From NCBI GenBank assembly GCA_041538185.1, contig JBGORM010000003.1, forward strand, positions 186,001 to 250,000: a stretch of DNA of 64,000 nt. Reading direction: 5' to 3'. A model generated the notes under the pieces. It was not told the origin of the DNA and searched no databases. It worked only from the letters and a program-made list of their open reading frames with translations. This DNA comes from Melioribacteraceae bacterium 4301-Me (lineage in GTDB: Bacteria > Bacteroidota > Ignavibacteria > Ignavibacteriales > Melioribacteraceae). Every line of letters begins with the position of its first letter. Positions within the stretch are counted from its first letter, which is position 1. Made by a program: the position numbers and the translations under genes. Shown piece by piece: positions 18,552-28,700 of the stretch.

Positions 18552-18864
18552 CATATCTGTCCAGGATATTTTTTATTTCGTTCCTAAATGGGCTTAATCT
18601 ATTTCTTTGTTCTTTATCCTATAAATATTTTGTCCTGAGGGGACAATAAAGCTTTGATTATCCTTAAACCAATCTAATCCCTTTAGGGATTATATAGTTA
18701 TAGAATAAATAAATATCAAACTGAAGTTAAAAGTCCCGTAGGGACGAGATAGGGATTGATTTACAAGACAAGTAGAATAGTCCAAAAAATCTTGAAGTTT
18801 TCTAAATTTATTTGGTAATTCATCCGTTCGGGATTTGATTTCAAAATTATTTTGGACAGCAGTG
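18552..18864 (+). mobile_element. MITE-like element, copy 2 (313 bp)
   Basis: The element begins CATATCTGTCC and ends GGACAGCAGTG. It is flanked by the perfect 8-bp direct repeat GAATATAT (18544-18551 and 18865-18872). It has the same length as copy 1 and is in opposite orientation. Internal palindromes include TTGTCC-TGAGG-GGACAA (18630-18646) and AATCCCTTTAGGGATT (18676-18691). There is no coding potential. Confidence 0.85.
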
Positions 18865-19044
18865 GAATATATAGTAACTAAAAAAAATATTTAGTTGGTT
18901 GATTTTATTATCTCCTTATATTAAAATATGTTGCAAAGTATTCGAAGTTAGAAATATTCATTGAGTAATAATCTTGTCGAAAAGCTTTGCAGCAGTAATC
19001 TTCAAGTATAAACAAAATTTTTCACTAAAAAGGGTTTAAGTATT

Positions 19045-21759
19045 ATGATTAAAGGCTATTATTTTTTTCTGCTAACCGTTTTATTTCTTTGCTCAACATT
19101 GTTTGCACAGCAGTACAAAATCAGCGGTACAGTAACCAGTGCGACATCAGGTGATAAGTTGCCGGGAGCTAATGTTTATTTAAAGGGAACAAACATTGGT
19201 GCAGCGTCAGATGAAAGGGGGTATTATGAAATAATTGCTGAGAAAGGTCATTACACAATTGTATGCAGTTATATTGGATACGAGACAGTTAATGAGGAGA
19301 TAGATTTAACTAACAATCTAAACTTGAATTTTGCTTTAAAGGAACATGAGTTTACTCTGTCAGTAACTGTTATTTCAAATAGAGCAAGGGAAAGAGAAAC
19401 GCCCGTAGCGTTTAGTGACATAAATAAAGCAGATATGGAAACGCGGCTAGGGTCTAGGGATATACCTTTAGTGTTAAATACTACACCAAGCGTATATGCG
19501 ACACAGCAAGGTGGTGGAGCGGGTGATTCTAGAATTGACATTCGCGGTTACAAGCAGAATAACATTGGTGTAATGCTAAATGGAGTTCCTATAAACGATA
19601 TGAATAATGGTTGGGTTTATTGGTCAAACTGGGATGGTATTGGCGACGCTACATCATCTGTGCAAGTTCAACGTGGCTTAAGTGCAATAAATCTTGCAGT
19701 CCCTTCTATTGGCGGTACAATGAATATAATTACTGACCCGACACAATTAAAGTTTGGAGTGAAATATAAGCAAGAATTTGGTACAGGAAGTTTTTTGAAA
19801 TCTACCGCTTCATTTAATTCTGGACTCATAAATGGCAAGTTTGCTTTTAGCGGTTCAATTGTAAGAAAAACTGGTAATGGAGTTATTGATAGAACATGGA
19901 CAGATGCATGGGCATATTATTTTGGCGCAAGTTATAATGTAAATGATAAAAATCGATTGGAAATTTATGCAATTGGAGCGCCACAGCGACATGGACAAAA
20001 TTCTTATAGACAAAACATAGCCGCTTATGATAGCAACTATGCTAAATCTATCCCCGGTTTTGATATAAGAGCAATAAAAAAATTTCCACAATCCCCAGCC
20101 GGCAGATATTACAATGAAAATTGGAACTATGTTGACCCTTCCTATAAAGGGAAACAATTTTGGAATGGTACTACTCATGATAGATATGACCCTAATTTTA
20201 TTAATGAAAAAGAAAATTATTATAATAAACCTCTTATAAACCTGAATTGGTACACGCAGTTATCTAAAAAATTGAGCTTGTATTCAACACTGTATTACTC
20301 GGGTGGTAAAGGTGGCGGCAGCTCAACTTATGGCAGTATGAAATGGATTTATCCGCCTGGAGCTGATTCAACACAAAAAGTGCCATCTCGCATTGTAGAT
20401 TGGAATGGAACTATTGCAAAAAATAAAGCATCAAGATTTGGTTCTTTGGGAATTTTAGTAAATGCTGTTAATAATCAATGGACTGTTGGTGCTTTGTCGA
20501 AAGGCTATTATAAATTATCGGATGAATTAACTGCATCTTTTGGCATCGACTGGCGCATTGCACAAATAGATCATTTTGAGGAGGTAAGAGATTTGTTAGG
20601 TGGGGAATATTTCAATTATTCTGGAAACGCTTTCGATACTACCGCAGCTCAAAAACAAAAACGGCTGGGGGATAAATTAGGTTATTGGGAAACTAATGAT
20701 ATAAATTGGCTGGGTGTTTATTTACAAGGAGAGTATACAAAAAACTTAATTACTTTGTACGGAATGTATGGTTGGACTATTGTAAATTATAAATATACTA
20801 ATAACTTTCTTAGACAGTCGCCAGGTTCGAGTGAACCACTTACTGTTACAGCTAAAAATATAACTGGTTTTCAATTAAAAGGCGGTGCTAGCTATAGATT
20901 AAGTATCGATTATGATGTGTTTGCTAACGCGGGATATGTATCTAAAGTCCCTATTTATAATGATGTTATTGATTATAATACTAACAGCGTAGCAAGAAAT
21001 CTAAAAAATGAGCAGTTCATTTCGTTCGAAGCTGGAATTAACTCAACATTTTTTAATAAAAAATTGACCTTAAAAACTGATTACTACTATACTACCTGGA
21101 AAAACCAAGCAAAAACTATTGGTGTGAAAAACCAAGATGGTTCTTCCGGTGCTATATTTTTAACAGGGATGAATTCATTACATACTGGACTGGAATTTGA
21201 ACTTGCTTATCAGTCCTCATCCTTATACAGACTCGATGGTGCTTTTTCAATTGGCTATTGGAAATATACAAATGACCCAAGTGGTGTTTATCAAGACTAT
21301 GCTAATGGTTCCGGTGAAGAGATTTATAATTTTTACGTGAATGGTTTAATGGTTGGCGATGCTCCTCAGACTCAACTTGCTCTGCAAGGCTCAGTATATC
21401 CAACTAAAGGAATGCAAGCAAGAATTGTTTTTAGATATAATGCAAATTATTATGCTGACTGGGATCCATTTTCACGAACAAACCCGAACGATAGAGCTCA
21501 AGTATGGAAAACACCTGCTTATTCAATTTGGGATGTACACTTTTATTATAAGTTACCCATTAATATTTACGGAGTTAATTTAAATTTCTTTGCGCATGTC
21601 TTTAATTTATTTAATACGATTTATATACAAGACGCAACTGATAACAGTCAATATAACTCATTTAATACTGTAGGTAACCAAACTCACTCTGCTTCAGACG
21701 CCGAGGTTTATTTAGGTATGCCGCGGACGTTTAATATTGGGATTACTTTTTCTTACTAG
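19045..21759 (+). CDS. TonB-dependent receptor with N-terminal CarboxypepD-like domain
   Basis: A 904-residue outer-membrane receptor. It has a signal peptide (YYFFLLTVLFLCSTLFAQ), a carboxypeptidase-like beta-sandwich at about residues 23-100 (ISGTVTSATSGDKLPGANVY, SDERGYYEI, CSYIGYE) and a plug at about 120-240 (SRIDIRGYKQNNIGVMLNGV, GIGDATSSVQVQRGLSAINL, GGTMNIITD). The barrel ends RTFNIGITFSY. It is unlike the 1062-residue receptor beyond the shared layout. The ligand is unknown. MITE copy 2 lies 173 bp upstream of its start and so close to its promoter. Confidence 0.9.
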   Translation: MIKGYYFFLLTVLFLCSTLFAQQYKISGTVTSATSGDKLPGANVYLKGTNIGAASDERGYYEIIAEKGHYTIVCSYIGYETVNEEIDLTNNLNLNFALKEHEFTLSVTVISNRARERETPVAFSDINKADMETRLGSRDIPLVLNTTPSVYATQQGGGAGDSRIDIRGYKQNNIGVMLNGVPINDMNNGWVYWSNWDGIGDATSSVQVQRGLSAINLAVPSIGGTMNIITDPTQLKFGVKYKQEFGTGSFLKSTASFNSGLINGKFAFSGSIVRKTGNGVIDRTWTDAWAYYFGASYNVNDKNRLEIYAIGAPQRHGQNSYRQNIAAYDSNYAKSIPGFDIRAIKKFPQSPAGRYYNENWNYVDPSYKGKQFWNGTTHDRYDPNFINEKENYYNKPLINLNWYTQLSKKLSLYSTLYYSGGKGGGSSTYGSMKWIYPPGADSTQKVPSRIVDWNGTIAKNKASRFGSLGILVNAVNNQWTVGALSKGYYKLSDELTASFGIDWRIAQIDHFEEVRDLLGGEYFNYSGNAFDTTAAQKQKRLGDKLGYWETNDINWLGVYLQGEYTKNLITLYGMYGWTIVNYKYTNNFLRQSPGSSEPLTVTAKNITGFQLKGGASYRLSIDYDVFANAGYVSKVPIYNDVIDYNTNSVARNLKNEQFISFEAGINSTFFNKKLTLKTDYYYTTWKNQAKTIGVKNQDGSSGAIFLTGMNSLHTGLEFELAYQSSSLYRLDGAFSIGYWKYTNDPSGVYQDYANGSGEEIYNFYVNGLMVGDAPQTQLALQGSVYPTKGMQARIVFRYNANYYADWDPFSRTNPNDRAQVWKTPAYSIWDVHFYYKLPINIYGVNLNFFAHVFNLFNTIYIQDATDNSQYNSFNTVGNQTHSASDAEVYLGMPRTFNIGITFSY

Positions 21760-22224
21760 TAAAGATAACTTAGTTTTTATCAGTTGAAATTTGCTAAAGA
21801 TTTGCTTACCAGTAAGAAAAAATTACTTTGTTACACAGTGTTTGACTAATGAGAATTCACCGCATTATGATGTGGTGGATTCCTATTTTATTTTTTAAAT
21901 AACTTTAGTAACATCACTTAACAGAAATGAAGATTAACCTTATTACCTTATCCTTAATTTTTCTTTCTTCAAGGCATAATTGGTTGAGGGGACCTCAACC
22001 CTACCATTGACATTCATTTTTATCAACTGTTGCAAAAATTCCATTATCTTGCTTTCTTGTAGGAGATTGTTTCACTTACTTCGTTTGCAGTGACAGTAAT
22101 TTCTTATTCAACTATAAATTTATTTGTCGCGACAAAAGCACGACTTCAGAGTTCTGCAAAACTCAAGTAGGCAAGCCCACTTTCTGCAGCAGGTTGCATA
22201 AATTGAATTTGATGAATATAAGAA
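21760..22224. other. Intergenic region between convergent genes (465 bp)
   Basis: Contains a palindrome of the GAATTCACC family at 21853-21882. A short array-like fragment (TTTAGTAACATCACTTAACAG and ATTAACCTTATTACCTTA, about 21900-21950) follows. Near 22150-22200 there is a TCTGCAGCAGGTTGCATAA stretch resembling the segments after arrays A and B. This looks like a third, decayed locus of the same repeats. Confidence 0.55.
21853..21895 (+). terminator. Palindrome of the ATTCACCAC family, possible terminator
   Basis: GAATTCACCGCA and TGTGGTGGATTC form a 12-bp stem using G-U pairs around TTATGA. The sequence CTATTTTATTTTTT follows. It lies about 95 bp after the receptor stop, so a repeat-family member may serve as its terminator. 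Confidence 0.45.
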
Positions 22225-25200
22225 TTATACAGTATTATCAGATAAAAAATCTTTTGCACAGATGTTTTCTTTTAATGCAAAGTGGCATTTAGGACAGTGG
22301 CTTCTTTCGGGTGAGAATTGGTTCAATTTGATTTTATTAATAATAGACTTCAACTCAAAGCCAAAATTTGATAATTCTGCACGTGTTATTTTTCTAGTGA
22401 TTTCTGTTTCAGGCTCGCGAATGAAAAGTAATCGTAGTTCAAAATTGTTTATGTTAAAATAATACTTAGATAAGACATAAGCATAAAAAGTCAACTGTAC
22501 AAAATAAGCCTGTGCTTTTTCGTGGATGGTAGTTTTATCTACTTTGTCTGTTTTATAATCAATTATGATTAAACGGTCGTTCTCTATAACCAGCTTGTCA
22601 ACAATGCCGTAAAGATAATCACCATTTTCTTGAGCGTATATTTCAAATTCATTTTGGTAGTTATTATATTTTTTCATTGTTTTATATGCACTTGAATTAA
22701 AATATTTTTGAAGATCTTTAGTAATTTCTTTTGTTATAGTCTCTAATAAATGCAACTGGGTCCTGAATTCTTTTTCATTTGAGAGAAGAATTTTAGCTTC
22801 ATCTGCTATTTTTTCTTGAGATATTTCTTTTTCCAAAAGTTTGTGAATTACCCTTCCTTTTAGCTCCGCAAAGTTTATTGTTTCTTCATCCTCCGAGTAA
22901 TTGAAATCGAAGTTATCAGTGTACTCTTTTATTTTTCTAAGAATTGGCACATAGCCTAATTCATAAGTCAATAAATACTTTGTTGGGCACTGTGAAAAGA
23001 TTGATATCTTAGTCGCTGAAATTATTTCGCCTTTTGGATGGTCAACAATGTTATTAATTAATAGATTTTTTATGGAAGGCAATTGAATTTTTTCATCAGG
23101 CTTGACTGATAGTTCTATCTCTTTGATAATTGGTATCTCAAAGAGAATTTCCTTTTCTTCTGAAATAAATTTGTTCTCATTAAGAATCATGAATTTCAAT
23201 GGAGAGCTTATTGTAAAGCTGTTTTTGCTAAAATCAATATTTAACGCTGAACAAATTATGTCAATAAAAGAGTTCTTTTTTGCTTTCCCGTTTTTTAATG
23301 TTGCGGATATGAATAGATAGTTGGACGCTCGCGTTGCAGCCACGTATAATAATCTTTTCATTTCAGCTAAATTTTTTTTTGCATATATGAGATTATAAAT
23401 TTCTCCAATCGGCGCAAGTTCATAACTAGAAAAGTAATTATTTTCTAAAGGCACTTTAGTTAATAAACCAAAGTTTTTGTCAATTACTATTTCGTTACTT
23501 TTAATATTTGAATCACGGACTAACAGATTTGCGCCATAAATAAACACTGCCTTAAATTCGAGACCTTTTGATTGGTGAATGGTCATTAACTTTACAGAGT
23601 TATCATCTTTGATTAATTGCGCTTGCCCCTCTTCTTCGTAAGCTTCAATTGAATTTCTTAAGTAATCTGCAAAGTCGTATAATGACTTGAAGTCTTGCTT
23701 AGAAAAATTATGTGCAATTGAAAGCAGTTTTTCTAAATTAGCAATTTCTTGATTAGCATTATGCTTTGAGGCAATTACAGTTAGATAGGAAGTTTCTTTG
23801 ACTATTAAACGTAGAAGCGAAGCTAAGTTTATTTTTCCTATTAGCTTTTTATATTTTTTCAAGCTCAATATTATATCTTTTAAATCGTTCTGCGTTTTAC
23901 TGTAATTAATCAGTTTATTGTAATAATTTTTCCCCTCTTCTAATGAGATTAGAAAAATTTTTGTGTCGGGTAAACTATAAAATGGTGAACGCAGTATGCC
24001 AATTAGTGCTGGGTCGTTATTTTCATCTAAAAGGAACGAAATAAAGTTGTAAATATCGTAAACTAATTGCCGCTGAAAAAATCCTTTCCCGCCAATTATC
24101 AAGTATGGAATTTTAAATTTTATAAGAGCTTTTTCTAGTTCATTAAATTGGTCTCTTTTACGGCAGAGTAAAGATATGTCCCCAAAGTTTAATTTATAAT
24201 TTTGTGATTGATTAACGAGCTGTAATATTTTTTTAGCAATAAGAATGTTTTCTGTATCAGAATTTTCTTCATCAGAAATTAATAACTCTACACCGCCGTT
24301 ACCAATTTGATTTTTAGCGCATATCAACTCATCATATTTTACTTCATTAAAAAGTTGATTCGGGTTTTTAAATATTTCTTTGAACAGCAAATTTACAAAC
24401 ACTGCTATTTCAGGGCTCATTCTGAAACTGTGGGGCAAAGTTAAAATTGATTCGGGAGATTCAGCAGATTCAATTTCCATTTTAGTTTTATAAAAAACCT
24501 CGAGTTCAGCATCTCGGAACATGTAAATGCTTTGTTTTTCGTCCCCAACTACAAAGAGGTTGTTAATTTTAAGGTAATCTAATATTGGCATTAAAATTTC
24601 ATACTGAATTTCATTAGTATCTTGATATTCATCAACCATAATGTATTTGTATTTTTTAGATAAATAAGTTTTAACCTCATCTCTGAGAAGTAAATTTTTG
24701 GTTAGAATTAGTATATCTTCAAAATCAAGATAACCTCTTTGTTTTTTCTTTAGTGTATAGAGTTCAAGAATTTTACGGTAAAAGATGAGAATCTTACTGC
24801 CAAACGCCGCTAATTCGTACTCTATTAGATTGGAATTTTCAGAGATATTTATTTTTAGTATATCATCAAAAAATTCTTCAACTGTTTTTATTTCTTCATG
24901 TAAGGAATCTCTTAATTTTGTGGGGAGGTAATTTGATTTAAGAATTTCCCCCTGTTTGGTTAGTATAACTTTTTCAAATTGTCTTAGCTTGGCAATTTTT
25001 GTAAGTGTATTATCTTCTTCTTTTATTTCTTTGATAACTTCGTTCACCGATAAAGCTTTTTCATTATTGCAGTTATTATCAAGCACTTGTTCATTAATTT
25101 TTATTATTGATTGAATTACATCCTTAATACGATATTCAAATAATTTTTCGAAATATTGATTAAATGTCTGTCGATATTTATTGGAAGTTTGTTTTATTGG

Positions 25201-25782
25201 GACAGAGAAAAATTTTTTTTCAATTATTTCGACATTTTTTCTTTTTTTAATCATTTCTTTTATTTGTCTAAGTAAACTATCTTTTGAGCCCAGGGTTCTA
25301 ATCAAGTATTTAACGTTCTCAGAATTGATATTGTCCGAAAGTTCTTTATTGATTTCGCTGTCTATTATTATGTTTAGTATTTCATCCGATTCAGTTTCGT
25401 TAAGTGGTGTAAAATTTGCGTCGATGTCAGCTTCTGGTGCAAATTCTTTAAGTATATTAATACAGAAGGAGTGAATCGTTGATATATTAGCAGATACTAA
25501 TTGTTGTCTGAGATTTATTAGTTTAGTTTTTATTTTTATATCAGTTTCATCTTTTAGTCTGTTATTAATTTCCTCCGAAATTTTTTTGTAAAGTTCTGAG
25601 GCGGCTTTATCGGTAAAAGTTATTGCAACTATATTATCAATATTAACGTTTTCGTTTACAGCAATTTCTACAAAGCGATGGGATAATACAAATGTTTTTC
25701 CTGAGCCTGCATTTGCAGTCAAAGAAATATGCTTTTTGTAGTTTAATGCTTTTTGCTGATATGGAGTGATTACAGGTTTCAT
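22225..25782 (-). CDS. UvrD/AddA-like helicase-nuclease (exodeoxyribonuclease V type)
   Basis: A 1185-residue superfamily-1A helicase fused to a C-terminal PD-(D/E)XK nuclease, as in AddA/RecB. Helicase motifs in order are ANAGSGKT (residues 23-30), VAITFTDKAASEL, MVDEYQDTN, VVGDEKQSIYMFRDA, HSFRMSPEIA, TIHQSKGLEFKAV and LYVAATRAS. The nuclease core is RVIHKLLE, YGIVDKL and LIIIDYKTDK. Cysteines in SQCPTKYLL before the nuclease and HCPKCHF...ENIC at the end could hold an iron-sulphur cluster. In AddAB enzymes that cluster belongs to AddB. No addB partner is nearby. The start overlaps the histidine-kinase gene by 4 bp. Role in double-strand-break resection is inference. Confidence 0.85.
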   Translation of the reverse strand: MKPVITPYQQKALNYKKHISLTANAGSGKTFVLSHRFVEIAVNENVNIDNIVAITFTDKAASELYKKISEEINNRLKDETDIKIKTKLINLRQQLVSANISTIHSFCINILKEFAPEADIDANFTPLNETESDEILNIIIDSEINKELSDNINSENVKYLIRTLGSKDSLLRQIKEMIKKRKNVEIIEKKFFSVPIKQTSNKYRQTFNQYFEKLFEYRIKDVIQSIIKINEQVLDNNCNNEKALSVNEVIKEIKEEDNTLTKIAKLRQFEKVILTKQGEILKSNYLPTKLRDSLHEEIKTVEEFFDDILKINISENSNLIEYELAAFGSKILIFYRKILELYTLKKKQRGYLDFEDILILTKNLLLRDEVKTYLSKKYKYIMVDEYQDTNEIQYEILMPILDYLKINNLFVVGDEKQSIYMFRDAELEVFYKTKMEIESAESPESILTLPHSFRMSPEIAVFVNLLFKEIFKNPNQLFNEVKYDELICAKNQIGNGGVELLISDEENSDTENILIAKKILQLVNQSQNYKLNFGDISLLCRKRDQFNELEKALIKFKIPYLIIGGKGFFQRQLVYDIYNFISFLLDENNDPALIGILRSPFYSLPDTKIFLISLEEGKNYYNKLINYSKTQNDLKDIILSLKKYKKLIGKINLASLLRLIVKETSYLTVIASKHNANQEIANLEKLLSIAHNFSKQDFKSLYDFADYLRNSIEAYEEEGQAQLIKDDNSVKLMTIHQSKGLEFKAVFIYGANLLVRDSNIKSNEIVIDKNFGLLTKVPLENNYFSSYELAPIGEIYNLIYAKKNLAEMKRLLYVAATRASNYLFISATLKNGKAKKNSFIDIICSALNIDFSKNSFTISSPLKFMILNENKFISEEKEILFEIPIIKEIELSVKPDEKIQLPSIKNLLINNIVDHPKGEIISATKISIFSQCPTKYLLTYELGYVPILRKIKEYTDNFDFNYSEDEETINFAELKGRVIHKLLEKEISQEKIADEAKILLSNEKEFRTQLHLLETITKEITKDLQKYFNSSAYKTMKKYNNYQNEFEIYAQENGDYLYGIVDKLVIENDRLIIIDYKTDKVDKTTIHEKAQAYFVQLTFYAYVLSKYYFNINNFELRLLFIREPETEITRKITRAELSNFGFELKSIINKIKLNQFSPERSHCPKCHFALKENICAKDFLSDNTV

Positions 25783-28700
25783 GTATTCTTTTTAACAGGA
25801 ATTTTTATTAAAAAAGTTGTACCCTCGTTCGATGATTTTTCTAATGTAATTGTACCATTTATTCCTTCGATAAACCTTTTAGCTAATGTCAATCCTATTC
25901 CCATTCCCTTTTCTTTTGTAGTAAAATTATTTTCAAAAATTTTATCTGCATGTTCTTTGGGTATTCCTTTACCGTTATCGATAATTCTTATTTCACAGTC
26001 GTTGGCAGTAGTTGTTATGAGAAGTTTTACTAAACTGGAATCAGCTTGTATAGAATTGCGGATTAAGTTAATAAAGGTTCGTTTAAGTTGGTCGAAGTCA
26101 GCCTCTACAATTAAACTATCATGTTCAGCTTGTAAAATTACTTTTGTGGGTTCTTCAGAAAACAGTATTACAGATTCCTTAGCGGCTGCAATTATATCCA
26201 CACTTTCCAATTTTAAACTTGGCATGCGAGCGAAGTTAGAAAATTCAGTGGCTATGTTGCGTAAAGTTTCAATTTGGCTTATTAGAATGGATGTCACTTT
26301 ATCAAAAATCTCATTCAGCTTTGGAGATTTATCCTTATAAGCAGCAATTAATTGTTGTACAGATAATTTCATTGGAGTTAAGGGATTTTTAATTTCATGT
26401 GCTACTTGTTTAGCCATTTCTTTCCATGCATTTTCTCGTTCCAACCTTGAAAGTTCTATCTGGTTAATTCGCAAACCTTTCACCATTTGATTGAAACCAT
26501 CTATGAGTTCTTTAATTTCACCGCGATTATTTTCGATTACTTCAACACTCAGGTCGCCTGAAGCTACAGATTTAGTAGCTTTTGTTAATTTTCTAATTGG
26601 CGCTGATATTTGATTTGCGAGAATAGTACTAATTACAAAAATAATTATAACAACCAGGGAGTAACTGCCAAAAAGTGCAATATTAATTTCTACATCGGAT
26701 AGGGGAATCAACAGTGAATTGAACAAATCATTGATTTCAAAAATAAAATCTTCACCTGCAATTTTTGCTTTATAGTACAGCTTGTTGTAGTCGTAATTTT
26801 CTATTTTTGCTTTTGTTAAGCTTTCTTTCATACCTTCCAGCAGCAACTTAAAATAAGCTGATGGATTCAGATATTTGCTGAATAAACCAATGTCATAAAA
26901 GTTTTTTTGAGTGCTGAAGACAAGTGTTCCATTTTTATAAACGCTGTAATTTATGCCAATGTCGTCTTTGGCTTTTTGTAAGATTGTGTATTCGTTTAAA
27001 TCTGTGTTTAACAAATATCTATTGAGATATTTTTCGACCAAATGTGAGCGTTCATCAAGTTTATTTATTATTAATGCCGAATTTTTTTCTTCGGTAATAT
27101 TTCTGAAGTAAACTGCCATTATAATTAGAGGTATAATAGAAATTATCAACAATGCAAGTGTTAATCTTGTACGAAAACTGAAGAGCTCTTTTACTACTGC
27201 CTTATAATAAACAAAAGACAGAGTTATTAATATCATAGTAATAATCAATATATGAAAGAAGAATACCTTAAAGAAATCGAACAAATTCCAAGAAAAATTT
27301 CTTTCTTCAAGCGCTACGGAAACGATTCTTTGAGTATTGTTTTTGCTCTCTTTGATACTGTAGACTAAATTTTTCTCGCCGTTAATAATTATGCTTTGCC
27401 ATGATTCATTAAAGTTATTAAAAGGTGCTTTAGTTATAGAATTTATTTCGTGCTTATTCAAGACTAAATTACCGAATGAATAAGTTAGAGTATCGTTATG
27501 AAAAATAAAAGCTTTCATTTTGTTTAAGTTAATAGCTGATGTTATTCCTTCCCTGGAAAATTCAAGAAATTTTGGTATTTCAGTCTTAGGAATAAAATCT
27601 GAATTAAAACTCGTTTCTATTAAAATGTATCCAATCAAATTATCCCTTAAAAAAATAGGGGAAACACCCGTATAACGAATGTCGCTGTTAAATAAGTTAT
27701 TTTCTTTAATGATTGCTGGTTGTTTACTCATATAAATTTTTTTTAAAAATTTTTCACTGTCTTGTTTAGACTCTAACGAAAAGCCGTCGATATAATTACC
27801 CGTAGAGTCAAAAAAATCTATGTTGCATGGTATACCTTCCTTATAAAGCAGGCTTTCTGTCCAAATTACAAAACCAATAGCTGCAAGGTTAGAATTCCGA
27901 ATAATTTTATTTCCTAAGTCATATTTCATCGGTGCCGAAGAAATCGTTTGCTGTATCATGAATTCTAAGAAGCTTTCATTAGTTCTAGTAATATCTTGGG
28001 CAACTACTTTAAGCGATTCTTTTTCTAATTCTGAGTTGTAGTAGATTAGCAAGGCTATTGTAATTACTGAAGCACCAATTGAATACAATAGGTATTGAAA
28101 AATAGCTTGTATTTTTTTTTCTAAGATTAAGTAGGAGAAAAAGAAAATCAAACTGATAAATATTATTCTTATTAAAGAAGTTCCTTGAGGATTGCTTTGT
28201 AATGCATCGTAAATCCACCCACTTATTTGGAAAAAAATAAATGAACCAATAATAAAAACTTTTCGCTGTTTTTTATCTAAATAAAAGTTTTTAAATGAGA
28301 ATAAAAGCAGTGTAAGAGAAAAAAGGAAAATGATAAAGCCAAGTATCAGTAAGTTCAGCAGCATTAACGCAGTTGGAATATCCGGAAATAAAGTATATTC
28401 TTTGAAATATCTTAATGTTGAATCGAATATAATACTTCTTACAGATGCACCTAACCCCCTTAATGATAATAAGATTAAAATACATGATAAGATAATCTGC
28501 AAAAAAAATTTAACTTTAGAATTCTTTAATGTGTTTTTATTTTCCTCTAACTTATTTGTCGATTGATAAATTTCCAAGATAATTAGTAAAAGGAGAAAAA
28601 GAGTAATAAATAAATCGAGTGGCGACTTTACAATTCCGCCACCAAAAGTAGATGAAAAATATGACGAGTTAGTAATATCACCTTTTACTAAATCAGAAGG

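Larger units (their letters stand above)
18077..19044. other. Intergenic region with tRNA-Pro and MITE copy 2 (968 bp)
   Basis: Contains the tRNA-Pro gene (18367-18441) and MITE copy 2 (18552-18864). The last 170 bp leads into the second TonB receptor. Between yajQ and the tRNA (18077-18366) the sequence is AT-rich, and I recognise nothing apart from an isolated TTACTAAGGTA similar to the array motifs. Confidence 0.6.
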
